From: Rhyacophila brunnea
Lineage: Eukaryota; Arthropoda; Insecta; Trichoptera; Rhyacophilidae
Reading direction: 5' to 3'
Assembly: GCA_022495005.1 (NCBI GenBank)
Contig: JAGYXB010001329.1
Location: forward strand, 930,001-994,000
Length of the DNA: 64,000 bases
The notes under the pieces were generated by a model. The model searched no databases. It saw only the letters and a program-made list of their open reading frames with translations, and had not been told where the DNA came from. The position numbers were made by a program, and so were the translations under genes. Positions within the stretch are counted from its first letter, which is position 1; each line of letters opens with the position of its first letter. This document shows, in pieces, positions 1-11,158 of the stretch.

Positions 1-571
1 TGCTAGTCATTCGCGAGTTTTGGAAATTGTCACGTGTATATTTAAATGTATCTAAAGCCGTGGACACGCAATATTGTCTATTGAAGTATGGAATTTAAAT
101 TAGATTTAGTGGTACCTATATATTTTGTTAGTAATGTATCCATACAACACATTTCTTAGATATTGCAGTCATGAAAGGATGATAAAAAATACTGTATAAA
201 AATGGGGCGGCATTTTGTCTAGAGACGTCACTGCATGCTAGGTAAAACGATAGTTTTTTTGGTTTTAGTGAAATGAGACTCAAGTTTTAAACTATCCTGT
301 ATCTTATATTATGTAAAATTATTGGATTGTTTTGACATAATCTCAACAACGCTGTTTTACTTAGCATGACAGTATAAGTCCTTCTAAATTATTATAATAC
401 ATATAAATCAATTTAGTGGGCCATGGATTAACTGACTATATAATATTATTCAGTCGTGATTTATATTTAGTGGGATTTGATTTGGGACGAGTTTCCTTTC
501 ACGCAAATGTAGCGTGTATTTTAAGCGAATCCGATGTGGACGTTTCAGGTATGTTTATATAAGACTTTGAA
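1..571. other. AT-rich sequence with no recognised gene
   Basis: I see no open frame of note, no tRNA-like boxes and no inverted repeat of useful length. It leads directly into the LINE remnant that starts near 572 and may include more of that element, too decayed to read. Confidence 0.5.
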
Positions 572-697
572 GACTCGCCACATTGCGAATGTGGTGAGAT
601 TCAGACCACAGAGCACATCGTGGAGTCATGCAACATGTATGCCTTCTTTAGAAGAGTTTCAGCCATATATTATAATGTAGAGAATTCCTCGGACTGA
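572..697 (+). pseudogene. LINE C-terminal zinc-knuckle fragment
   Basis: The frame reads DSPHCECGEIQTTEHIVESC and ends at a TGA at 695. The spacing C-x-C-G, then T-x-x-H and a closing C, matches the cysteine/histidine knuckle near the C-terminus of many non-LTR retrotransposon polyproteins, downstream of the reverse transcriptase. In the family this region is thought to help bind template RNA or the target site. Only about 40 codons remain. Upstream sequence in this frame gives no recognisable reverse transcriptase, so the copy is heavily truncated or decayed. All four metal ligands are still present. The clade cannot be set from this piece. The family assignment rests on the motif alone. Confidence 0.6.
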
Positions 698-2880
698 GTA
701 GCCCTCACCGCATATACCATGTACGGTTAATTTCACAACTGTCCTTGTATTTATTTATCAGTAAATAAACACTCTCCTCGATTCACCTGAGCAACCTCCA
801 ACCGGTCCTTTAATCTCCAACATCATCTCCGCCAAATTATCAGTAATGACGCTACCGCTGGTGGTGTATCCCAGTCGTCATCAACATTTACCTTCACCGT
901 CTTGTCTCCTTTTGCCGCATTCAATCTATACGGTGCTACATTTGTCTTGCATATTATGGTTGTGAGACGTAGTATCTTACCGTCTCGACTTTTGAGCTGT
1001 GAGAAACAATATAGGTATTTGCTGAATCTAAAGGATACACTGGTACAGCCGCAGTATAAACACTCGAGTTTATGCTTGTCAGCATTCAGTGACTGTCGTA
1101 ATCATGCAGAGATTATTCACATGTTTAGTTAGAGAGTGTGACCCTCCCTCATTCTGCATCTGTGCTGTAAAAGCAATTTATGTGAGAGGCGCGACCTTTT
1201 ATTTGACCGATGCTTTACCTTATTGGGTGCAGTGGTAGTCATATTTTTTTCTGAGAAAACCCCAATAATATTATTAGATCTGATAGCAACCGAGGACAAC
1301 TTCGCGGCATTCGAGAAATTTGCAGTGTCGTATGGGGAGCGGGATAGTCCCGACTCCTCTGTAGACTCATCCATTTCAATTCGTAACACTCAGTATGCGG
1401 GTACACAGGGAGGAATGGGATGACTGGCCTCCGGACAATTGGACGCCGCACTGTCGTAGACACGTGTAGACGAGGTATTTTAATCAGTTTCTATCTACTA
1501 CTTAGTAGTTTGAATTCATTTTACTCTTAACATAATGTATTCCTTATCGCGGATTGAGAATTACCATGCCTAAGGCTTTATATTAAATAAAAACTCTTTT
1601 TTCGTTGGAACTTAAACATATGCACGATTAAATCATTGTTTACGTCTGCATATTTACATTCTCACCAACTATTAAATCATAATATAATCATTGAAGTATA
1701 AATAATAATATTGAATATTTTTTTTAAAGTACCTATAAGTACCTAATGTCTATTTATTTTCAAATTCCGTGGCGTCCAGTTGTCCGGTGCCAAATCGTCC
1801 TAGACCCTACACAGTGCGCTTAACGTCAGCGGACAGCAGAGCCAGTCCAAAAAACAAAAAAAAATCTTTCTTAACTTTCTTCTTTAAGCACTACGGTGCA
1901 TTGTTGCAGCATCAGTCCCATGCGGCTCCGTCTCGGAACGGAATAAGCACTTAAAATCACTTCTTTTAGACACGTTTAAAGCGTCATGGAAAGTGGCCGT
2001 GCATATCCATGGCTGTGGATATATGACGGGTGGTGGTGGGAACTTTAACGTATCCACATTCATTATTATAAGTTCGTATCATTGAATCTGAACTGAACGA
2101 ATCAAATGGCACCGTTGGATTTATTTGATTTGGAACCGTTTGGTAGAATGTCCACGGAAACGCTTTTCTGACAACTAATTAGTGCTGCCAGTACTTAAAA
2201 TTAATTCATAATATATTAGTCTCTAAAACAGAAACATATTTGAAACGTCAACTTGTTATGAAATTCTAACCTCCTATCATGGTCTACAATAATACAAATT
2301 TAACAAACTGTCGTATTCATTCATTTTAAATATACAAAATATAAAGAATGCTTCATAAATAGGTAGCCATTTAGTTAATTTATAAGATTTATAGGTATGA
2401 CGAGTTTTTAAAAATTACTTTTGATTAGAGCTTTTCATAATTATTGACCACTTGTTCATGTCGACAGTATGATATTGTGACTTAGACGACAATCGAACAT
2501 ATTAAATTCGTTAGGTAATATAAAGATCATTCCGGGTTGATTTAACACAGTTTGTAGTTTAGAATCTCCGTTACAAAATATAAATAAAATGAAAATAAAT
2601 TCTTTGTCTGACATAATAATTATAGTAATGATATTAAATCGAACTTGCATAGAAAATAGTGCTGGATTTTGAGATAATAACACCAAAAGCGGCGTCTTGT
2701 TCGCGTATGGTTACTTATGAATAATAGGTATTGATTATTAATCTATAATACATATAATTCAAGTGAACTCCTATGGTGTAAATATCTAACATATTAATAT
2801 GAACACCTCACGATATATAAATGCCGAATAATGCTTATCAACACTTTGACAGATTGCCATTAGTCTATGGATTGTCCGAA
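698..2880. other. Less AT-rich stretch, then AT-rich sequence; no assigned gene
   Basis: From about 770 to 1460 the base composition is closer to balanced than in most of the window, with short open frames on both strands (902-1132 plus; 1129-1389 and 1239-1463 minus; 1223-1423 plus). None shows a domain I recognise. Lying just after a LINE remnant, this could be decayed element sequence. From 1460 to 2880 it is AT-rich with nothing supported beyond a small hairpin near 2001-2022. Confidence 0.4.
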
Positions 2881-2881
2881 T

Positions 2882-2905
2882 TGGTTTGACGTTTCATGTC
2901 AAACC
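2882..2905. repeat. Short hairpin, 9-bp arms
   Basis: TGGTTTGAC and GTCAAACCA are perfect complements separated by a 6-base loop. Related TTTGA and TCAAA words recur over the next 100 bases, so this may be the remnant of a larger palindromic element. No function is indicated. Confidence 0.5.
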
Positions 2906-4482
2906 ATTTCTGATGGTCCGAGAACGGTTTGATTTTCAATGATACACTGAACCAAACGTCAAATCTCAAACCATTTCCGGTCAACTACAATTTGTATGTA
3001 TATTGTCTATGGTTTAATTTGATTTGTTTCGTTCATGTTGAAAGAAACGAACCTTATATTGCTTGAAAGCTAGAGTTGGGTAAATCTACAATTATAGCAT
3101 ATTCATTTAAATAACTACCAAACATATATAAGTACAAGCAAACTTATATTATTACTGCTAACAAAATACTTATCACCACAAATCTGAGTAAGCAATACAC
3201 AAAATGTTAATAATACTAATGATGCCATACGTATTTTCCAACATAGGAAAAGCTCGAGGGCTTTCCACTTAGACATTTTTCCAGTGTTTGTTTTTTATAT
3301 ATGCTGATCACGAATCCCTTCAGCTACTGTTAATGTGTATATATCAACTTTACGCATGGTTTTACACAACACGAAACATACTTTAGGCGCGTATATCGAC
3401 TGGTTCAAAGTGCCACCCCATGCTACTCGTGTTAGCCTCAGAAACTAATATTTTTTTCGAAACTACCAAGTACGTATTCACACGGAAGAAAATTAACAAG
3501 ACCTTTTGCGAAACTGTTAATTAAGTGTATTTTAAAGTTAACAATGCAATTAGGGTGATAATTATGTATGTATAATATTATAAATTTAGTTAAAATAGTC
3601 TTTAGTCTTTAGTCTTTAGTCTTAGCCAGAAAAATATAATAACAGATTCGATATCATCAACATTATCAGCTTTATCCGCTATTGAATGAAGGTATCTCTA
3701 AGCGTATTTCATTCATCTCGAGCATGCGCGTTTCTTTAGCGTGTACTACTGCAGAAATTAATTATTTTCCGTTACCTCTCTGGTACTCCTGGATATCTAC
3801 ATTAAATTTGTCCAGCGATTGGCCATTATCCAGTATTTTAAGTTTTTAGCGAATTAAACTTCTTCTGATACTATGTTATATTCTCTTTTTAATTATTACA
3901 TTTTCCATAATTTCGCGTCATGCCCAGCATGCACCTCTATGTAGCACAATGTACTACTATAATTACCCATAAATGGAGAGTACCTGAGTCACTTCGAAGA
4001 CCTCTAAGCCCGGTCGCACATTAGAAATTATCTCGACTGGAATACGGTCATAAATCAAAACCGGGGGCAATGTCGCAATATCTTCCAAGCACACAGGCAT
4101 GGCAATGCCTGGACAGTGACGTCATGCAGCCAGCCAAAACGAATAAAAAAACGGCTTCGACATATACGCCAATGCGACATTTTCTTATTCTACTCGCGCA
4201 CCATGTCGAGTGAAATTGTGTTACAAGCAGACGTTTTTTTCTACCAAAAATGTCCCATCGATGCCATGTGCGGCAGGATATTAAGTTATATGGGCTTTGT
4301 GAATGGTCACAAAACTACATCGACAAATTCTTTGCACTGGGCTAAAGCAGAATGCGCGAACTCAATTATGTAAGTAGCAAACTAGTCATAAAATTAATTG
4401 CACCTAGCTCGAACAGGCAAATAACTACATCTAGCTAGTTTCTCTCTACAAGTGTTTATATTTGAGTTGATAATTTGATTAA
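2906..4482. other. AT-rich sequence; one unassigned open frame
   Basis: It contains the heptamer tandem at 3597-3624 and an imperfect hairpin CAGGCAT/ATGCCTG at 4094-4111. An 85-codon open frame at 4116-4373 on the plus strand has no motif I recognise, and its composition does not argue for a gene. Confidence 0.4.
3597..3624. repeat. Heptamer tandem repeat, 4 units
   Basis: The unit AGTCTTT is repeated four times with the last copy changing to AGTCTTA. It is a small uninterrupted minisatellite in otherwise simple AT-rich DNA. Confidence 0.85.
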
Positions 4483-4644
4483 ATAGTTTGCAGAATAAGA
4501 CAGGGATGGAGTGCTTTTGGCCGCCTGAATAATGTATTCAAAGACAACCTACTAATAAGCCTAAAAGTGTTTAATCAATGTCTACTTCCCGTAATCATAT
4601 ATGCGTACAAAATATGTATATATATAGTCAGTAGTAATATATAA
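4483..4644 (+). pseudogene. LINE reverse-transcriptase fragment (thumb side)
   Basis: The frame reads RIRQGWSAFGRLNNVF, then LKVFNQCLLPVIIY, and stops at 4642. This matches the region downstream of the catalytic core in RTE-like and related non-LTR reverse transcriptases, where a W-x-x-F-G-R-L block is followed about 20 residues later by K-x-x-V-F-N-Q-C-x-L-P. The same two blocks occur again at 39122-39271, which supports a repeated family. About two codons seem to be lost before VFNQC. The usual YG-A-E-T-W block that follows is unreadable. No 5' or 3' end of the element is visible. Protein similarity is clear by eye; the clade is an inference. Confidence 0.72.
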
Positions 4645-6870
4645 TAACAACATAATATTTAAAACCTCCCACATATTTGATGTCCATTAAAACTTTGTAC
4701 GCACATAATAATTAGTGTTGAAGAGACATTCTATTTTCAAATGTGACAGTAGTCCTTTAGCAAAAATTTCAATTTAATACAATTTATTTATTTTTTATAA
4801 TTTATTAAAAATTATACAAAACCTTAAAAATATCCTTGTATAATTCAGAAATAAACTTCGTTAGTTGAATAATTTTTTCTTGTTATTACATAATATTCTA
4901 TAGTTATTTTTATCATAAGTATAATATTATGTTATCTAGAACATCTCTAGTTTTAATTCTAACACGCGTTACATAATATTATTCAAAAGTGACATTCGGC
5001 CATGCAGATGTTTAAGACGTCATGGGCATTTTATATTTGAGTATATCTGACATATTGGAAAATTTGCGAGATTGACCTGTAGCTAACTTAATCATTAGTT
5101 CTAGTGGTCCTCTTTTACTATCACATTCATAATTGTGGGCTCCATCCTATAAAAAAAGGTTGTCTTTATTGGTATTTAGTGTTCGCTTGCATAGTCATCT
5201 TTAAAAAATATCTATTTATTTTTTTAATATGAAGTCGCCAGAAGCATTACCCGTACCATTAAAGTTATGCCTAAATTACCATACCTGATTAAAGCAAATA
5301 CCATGGCTTTATTGATAAATATAACCTCATCGAATAACGCTAGCTGTTAAAATTTGAACCCTGATCTCTCATACTGTAAACGTAACGCGCTTAATTATAT
5401 AATAACGCTATATGGTGGGTGGTTATGTTATTTTATAAACAAAATATTTAACAAACAGCAACATACCTACATATTATATTTATTCTAAAAAAATCACATC
5501 TATATTCTTCTTTATGAAACTTTTCACTGAATTAAACAGCAAGCATTGTAGCATAAATATTGAATACAAAAATATTTGAAAAATGTTTAAGTAGGTACTT
5601 AACGAATTTTAATTCGCCGTATAAAATATTCCAAAAATAAATTGTTGTCGATTTTGTTTTGACCCCAATATTTTCAAACAGCAGTAGAATAAGTTATGTG
5701 ACGATGTTTCTCTTTGAACTTTCAATAAGACTAAATTTAAAATAATAGAGATAAAACAATATACATTATTGGATCATAAATATAATATAAAAGTGAATCG
5801 GATAACGAGGTCACTAAGGCTAACGATAAAATTAACTGCAAGTCATTTTGCATTGCGTTCACACTTTTATAATTTAGACATAATTGTAGCAAACATATAG
5901 ATAGAGAAACAAAAACAATGGTGCATTATCATTATTTACGTATGAGGATTTTCTTATTAATTCCATAATATATAATAAATATGTTACGTATATAATAGCT
6001 TAGAACCATAATGTTGTAAATTACCCAAAGATAAATTATTTTCTCTACCTTGTTTTTGTGAACAATAAATATGGGTATAAATTATGTAATTCTTCCAATA
6101 CATTATAATATGTAATATCAATGAATTCATAATAGAATAAACGTGTTACTTGATTTAGAGTGTAAATAATAACAACCCTTATCAAAAACATCGTTTCTGG
6201 CGGGTTAAATATATTTTAACAACTTTTTTTAGTTTCAATTTTTAGAAGCATGTGTTTATTCCCATTATAAAAAGCTTACAAAAACAACGTTTTATTTAAT
6301 CTTGGGCGTAAAAAAGAATATTATGTAACCTAGCTATAGAACAAACAACGAATACCCAACCGAGGAATATTTGATACTAAGCAGAGTCAAACTATGTAAT
6401 AATTATGCACTTATCCATTATGATAAATATAAAATCTTCTACATTATGTACTTATGTATAACTATCAAACAGTATTAATGATTGTACTATTAAAATAAAC
6501 CAATGAACTTTTTGGAAACCGTTGAAGCACTTCGTAAAATCTCTGGGTAACCCTACCTTCTTGACAAAGTATAACAAGTATTCTTGATAAGTATTAATAA
6601 CAAAAAAACATATAATTCCGATAAGCATACTTACTTAAAATGCTGCAGTTAACTATTTTTAGTTCCAATATGTATTTAAATGCAATGGCATAAACAAATC
6701 TAATAACAAATACTATATATCTATAAAAGACATTTTTGTTTAGCGTGTTTGACATAAACATATTTCCATATCGTCCAAAACTAATCGACAAGCCAATAAA
6801 GTATAATATACTTATATCAATAATAGTATAGCAAAACATTAATTGATCAATATTGTGGGTAATGTTTAGG
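4645..6870. other. Very AT-rich sequence, nothing recognised
   Basis: About 2.2 kb with abundant AATATT and TATAAT words, no long open frame, no strong inverted repeat and no tRNA-like boxes that I could find. The open frame at 6594-6962 on the minus strand lies mostly here and crosses the tail of the LINE at 6871; its protein has no motif outside that element. Confidence 0.5.
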
Positions 6871-7267
6871 AAGTTCTTCTTCTTCCACCTTGTCACGTCC
6901 CAACGTTGGGGCATAGGGCAAGCACAAGTTGGTCCATCGCCAACTCTTGCGCCTCCCGCCATGTCAGACCTGCAGCACGTAGGTCGTTCCTATAGCAGCG
7001 CTGCAGGGTGAGGGAGGGTCGGCCATGGCGACGGAACCCTTGAGGCTGTGCCACAAGGGTACGAAGTGTCGCACTCTTTGGCGGCATCCTGAATACGTGT
7101 CCCAGCCACGTAAAGCATCTCTTCATGATAACCTCAATCACCAAAGGCTGCTGTGTCTGCTCACGAACTCGGGTATTTGTAACGCGGTCGTACCAATGCA
7201 CCCCTAAGATTCGGCGGAGACATCGATTTTCAAAGCTCAACAGCCGAGACTCTTGAAGCTTAGTAGG
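6871..7267 (-). pseudogene. LINE 3' end: C-terminal ORF segment and GAA tail
   Basis: On the minus strand the frame is open for about 125 codons, from an upstream stop near 7268 to a stop at 6893. Key stretches are RLLSFENRCLRRILGVHW, then DRVTNTRVREQT, CFTWLGHVFRMP, GRPSLTLQRCYRNDL and AAGLTWREAQELAMDQ. This is the post-polymerase C-terminal domain typical of insect endonuclease/reverse-transcriptase LINEs, with its F-E-x-x-C-L-R-R-I-L and W-L-G-H-V-x-R-M blocks. The 3' end carries a short GAA-type repeat (TTCTTCTTCTTCC on the plus strand, 6874-6886). The upstream polymerase and endonuclease are absent, as expected for a 5'-truncated insertion. It has no internal stop, so it is less decayed than most LINE pieces here. 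Confidence 0.82.
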
Positions 7268-8484
7268 TTAGATTTTTCGAATTCTTGCAGAAACCCTGAC
7301 ACAGCTCACGAACCCCTTGGATTCCATGGAACCTGGTTGGAAATCACTGATATAAACTAATGACATACACCCTTACCAATCCGCCACATGATGGACACAC
7401 AAGACATCAAACAACTCTAGAATACTTTTTTTCAAAGTTGTTTGAACTTATGAAACATATTGAAATTTCTATGAGATGACAATACAATTAAAATAAAATC
7501 TCCATTGACAAGTAAAATTTTTTAAACGACCTACGATTTTACATAGGCAACATTCTATCAACCCGACTGAAGGTCAGATATTTGTAGTTCTTCTCCTTTA
7601 ACTGTGAGATCCATCACTTTCAGAGGATGTAACTGGTCTCCGAGATTTACTAAATATACATTAATTACAGAACTATACGATGTTAACCAATTCATTCAAA
7701 AAATCCATCAAATATAATACCTACCTAAATAAGTAGTACATAGTAAAATTACATTCACGAAAACTAAATATTTTCGCAAATCATTGCTAACAGTTTCCAA
7801 CAGTGATTACCCTATTTAAATTTAAGACAATTTGATACATCCATCAAATTATTTATATCCTATTTCACCCTTGTGAGCTCACAGCATAATCCGCCTCTGC
7901 ATATAATAGTTATGGGTCTAAAGCTTTTTACTCACGCGTAGTTTATTCAATGTTCATTCGCAAAGCTGAGCGTTGATTTTTTTTGTTTGTTTTCAAGACA
8001 GTCAACAATGTCATCATCATCAATGTTATGTTAAATATGACAATTTGGAATCTCGTACATTTCGGTAATTATGTTGTTTTTTACTTAGGAAATAATCGAG
8101 AAGGAACTCAAATAGATAACTCGTAAATTAGGCGTAAAATGTAGAGAATCGATTAATCAGTCCAAATACCGTACGTTTTGGAAGTTAACGAAGATGTAGT
8201 CTGGAAGTTTTTGTAAAGAAAAGAAAAAGAAAAAAAAAAGATTTAAAAAAAAATAATAATTAACATAAAAATTGAATTACACTTACGATAAGACAACGCA
8301 TTTATTTATGTATATATTTGTATTTTATCGATATTCGTTGTCATTTTGTAACGAAATTTTTGATACCTAATCATGGAAATATTGGGGAAAAATTGTATAG
8401 TTGGTAGGAAGGGGTCGGTTATTTACTTACGATGATTCTTATGCCCACAGTTTCGTTCCGTTTCGGCGTTTCAAGAATGGTTAA
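7268..8484. other. AT-rich sequence; A-rich tract near 8220-8262
   Basis: No gene recognised. An A-rich run (AAGAAAAAGAAAAAAAAAAG and neighbours) lies at 8220-8262; it could be the degraded tail of a retroinsertion, but there is no polyadenylation signal or target duplication to prove it. Confidence 0.4.
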
Positions 8485-8661
8485 GAATCCGAAACGTGGA
8501 GAAAGGGCGAGTTAAACACAGTGTACCTACAAATCCGTAACTTAAGATTCGCCGATGATACCACATTGATCGCTTCTGATGAAAGTAACACAGAGCTGCA
8601 ACATGCACGGTAGCACGCAGCAAGTACACTCCAAGATTACAGTCAATTAACATCATGGTAA
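8485..8661 (+). pseudogene. LINE reverse-transcriptase catalytic fragment (FADD)
   Basis: The frame contains NLRFADDTTLIASDESN. F-A-D-D is the catalytic aspartate box of reverse transcriptase (the Y/F-x-D-D motif), and the flanking L-R-F and T-T-L-I-A residues are those usual in LINE polymerases. A TAG at 8611 interrupts the frame; translation beyond it (ASTLQDYSQL) still resembles the helix that follows the catalytic loop. Sequence before about 8520 in this frame does not align by eye with a polymerase. It is a short, dead fragment. It has no clear link to the LINE tail at 6871-7267, which is on the opposite strand. Confidence 0.75.
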
Positions 8662-9470
8662 TCTCGCGCCACTGGCAAAAATTATGTAAAGTTGTTTTAC
8701 TTGGTATTTAAAATGTTATCAGACCCCAGCCCCACTTTGTAACACATTGTGAGTCGAAAACGAACAGTGCTAGTTAGAATGTTTTCCAAAATGTATCCGA
8801 AATGCACTAAGATCACATCACGCCCACTAACCTGATGCATGGTACATTTTTCTTTCTGAAAGTTTACGTTTTTGTGGATTGTAATTTCTTATTATTGAAT
8901 AAACTGTGTCTTTATAGCACATGAGTTTACGTGATGTGATGATTTGGAGTGTCAAGCACTATTTGCTCAGAAGATAACTGCATCTCAGGATGGCCACGAT
9001 TCTCAATCATGAGAGAACTACATATAAGAGAGAATAAATACAAATTCAACAATCATGAAATTGAATATAAAATCATTCAACCACGATTATTTGAGTTACA
9101 GCTTGATAATATAACCCAATAAATTTTGCGTTGTGTAGCTACGTGATTGAAAGCCGTTAGTACAGAAGCCCTTTAAATTGGGCGCAGAAAAAAAACAAAA
9201 CATTTTTTGAATTCGTTGCTCGAGCATGTATGCGCGGGCCCTTAACATTTTCGCATGAACCGCCTTGTTTAACGCAAAGTATTGACTTTTCCTCAAAGCG
9301 CTGGTATTTTTGGTTCATTATTGTGATTGAAGCTAATTTAATCCGAAAATAATAAATGGAATTTATTCTATTTTATAATATGAAACTGATGTTACAACAT
9401 TAAAACATGCCATTATTAGGAATTTCTTATCATGCGATTCTTACATTATTTAAAAACTTTATTATTTAAT
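8662..9470. other. AT-rich sequence, no gene recognised
   Basis: The minus-strand frame at 9096-9296 has no recognisable domain. Nothing else is supported. Confidence 0.4.
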
Positions 9471-9505
9471 GCTATGCTAGGCTAAGCTAGGCTAGGCTAA
9501 GCTGG
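9471..9505. repeat. Pentamer tandem GCTAR, about 7 units
   Basis: GCTAT, GCTAG, GCTAA, GCTAG, GCTAG, GCTAA and GCTGG follow one another. The array ends two bases before a perfect hairpin. The pentamer resembles, but is not, the insect telomere unit. Confidence 0.8.
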
Positions 9506-9506
9506 G

Positions 9507-9550
9507 GCACGGTCTACAACGATCATAGTCACGATCGTTGTAGACCGTGC
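9507..9550. repeat. Perfect 18-bp hairpin with 8-base loop
   Basis: GCACGGTCTACAACGATC is followed by the loop ATAGTCAC and then by the exact reverse complement of the arm. It is GC-richer than its surroundings and is the strongest short-loop hairpin I found in the window. Read on the minus strand it is followed by CCCAGCTTAGCCTAG, so a hairpin precedes a CTAG, as at Helitron 3' ends. It could equally be a precursor-like RNA hairpin. Neither role is proven. Confidence 0.9.
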
Positions 9551-9770
9551 GACGCGAAGATTGTGCAAACGACGCGTACAGAACAAAACTTAATTTGTCA
9601 TAAAAATTCAACATGCGTCCATTTAATGTTCTGTTTATTGTTCTATTAGTAACAATAATAATATATTCATTGACATGTTTTCTTTTTCAAGTAAATGGGT
9701 AACGTTTTTTAGTAATCTTTACACGATTTAAGAATTACTACCCCCGTCGCCATCACGAAACAATTTGACG

Positions 9771-9872
9771 AGTTCACAGCTCGACTTTCGCTCTCCGATT
9801 GCCAGCGAGTCCAAAATTTCGTCGCACCTATAGTTGAAAATTATTTGCCGTTTCATTGAAGTATGCTCTTAA
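9771..9872 (-). repeat. 102-bp dispersed repeat, copy 1
   Basis: This segment is the reverse complement of 48901-49002 with about nine differences in 102 bases. The shared core includes GAAACGGCAAATAATTTTCA and CGACGAAATTTT or GACGAAATTTT. Similarity seems to stop sharply at both ends. I see no tRNA boxes or terminal inverted repeats. It is probably a fragment of a transposable element of unknown type. Confidence 0.8.
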
Positions 9873-10039
9873 TACTAGCGATAGCCTGCGATATCTTCCG
9901 CATGAAATATGGAGATAAAAAGTAGAGAGACATACAACAATGACAAAATAGATTTCATTTTTTCCAAAATCTATGTACATTGCTTTATACAGACCTCACC
10001 TCCACTTCACCGCTGCTATCAAACCACTTCACCTTTATT

Positions 10040-10225
10040 TTTGACCATGCCCGATCCTAAAAAAATTATATGGTCATATTTTTCCGAGAAATGGATGTTG
10101 CTTGCTCAACCTATTAGATTCATACGTACTCAGACTCGAAACAATATCTGTATTTACCAAACCCAGGATACGAATCTGAGACTCGTGACATTATAAGCCG
10201 ACGCGTAAGCCGCTCGGCCATTGTG
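10040..10225 (-). repeat. SINE family B, tRNA-like head (copy 1)
   Basis: On the minus strand a box A-like TGGCCGAGCGGC (10209-10220 on the plus strand) is followed about 40 bases later by a box B-like GATTCGTATCC (10166-10176). These are the internal RNA polymerase III promoter elements of a tRNA. The head resembles a tRNA with the TGGCCGAGCGG start seen in Leu and Ser tRNAs. The body, with TTGAGCAAG words, recurs at 31170-31405 and 16274-16326. A true tRNA gene is unlikely because the acceptor stem does not pair. Boundaries are approximate. Confidence 0.65.
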
Positions 10226-10786
10226 GGAGTGGGCGTCACTTCACCTAGTCGAGATGAATTGTTGTAAGTGTGTTATTTTCAATAAGTTTTATCTTTTAAC
10301 TTTGGAACTTTTCAAGATATTAACATAAAACACTAAATTGTTAGCAAGAAAAGTGTTTACAGTTAATTGATAATTTGAAGTGGCCTTTTCTAAGTATTTT
10401 TCATGGTTTTCCTACCAATCGAAAACCTTGTACAGCTCCTTCAAACCTATGGTGAATCCGACTGTATTATGTTAGGTACATAAAACTGATCATAAATATC
10501 ACTTGATAATGTAAACCTAACATTTTTGATTTGCGTTAGTATGTATCCGCAAAATCAAATGAAAAACTATAATAGGTATATTATAAAGACGTTGAGTCAC
10601 GTGAAAGTAGATAGGTACGACCTAAGACAAAAATAAATGACGAGGCAGTTACAGTAATGTCTCGTCTTTAAATTTTACGCCTCAATCGTTTTATTTTCAA
10701 TGGCACCGGATCAATGTTGTACATAAAAGATGGTGAAAGTGCATTGTTAAATATATTATCTATTCAAAAGGGATCCGTACCTACCT

Positions 10787-10820
10787 TTATAACATATATA
10801 TGTATATATATATGTTATAA
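10787..10820. repeat. 34-bp AT palindrome
   Basis: TTATAACATATATATGT and the following 17 bases are near-perfect complements with one mismatch. It could extrude as a cruciform. Such palindromes are common in AT-rich insect DNA. Confidence 0.8.
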
Positions 10821-11009
10821 TAGTATTATTCATTCATTATTAATGTACTTCAAACTACTTTGGTCCCGCTAGCGTAAAATCGCATCATAGAAAAGAATGT
10901 GAGTTCAAATTAATATCTTAAAATATAAATAATTTTGTTATGCGATTTTAAAGTATACAAAACTACAGATAATAAATAATACATAATATTATCCAAAGTA
11001 TTACTTACT

Positions 11010-11060
11010 AGCTGCCCGGAGCTACTCTCCATGGGAGAGAATGTAGTGTGGTGTGTGATT
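11010..11060. mobile_element. Possible transposon end motif
   Basis: ACTAGCTGCCCGGAGCTACT followed by CTCTCCATGGGAGAG looks like the ACTAGCTG-CCCG start shared by a widespread class of insect repeats. The second word is a perfect palindromic stem. No other end was found, so this is a weak call from memory of the family pattern. Confidence 0.3.
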
Positions 11061-11140
11061 TGTTATTTGGTAGTGAAAATATAATTGGTTTTAGTGGATA
11101 ATATATATAATTTTGTAATATTATAGACAAATTGAATATT

Positions 11141-11158
11141 ATAATATATATATATATA
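11141..11158. repeat. TA microsatellite
   Basis: A short AT dinucleotide run embedded in ATAATATT-rich sequence. Confidence 0.7.

Noticed and set aside
902..1132. 76-codon frame as continuation of the LINE at 572
   Set aside because: The LINE frame ends at 695 with the knuckle near the natural C-terminus, and this frame shows no element block.
4116..4373. 85-codon open frame as a gene
   Set aside because: No motif, no splice or start context of note, and its length is within what chance gives here.
10787..10820. AT palindrome as a replication origin
   Set aside because: Palindromic TA runs are frequent in this composition and nothing else supports an origin.
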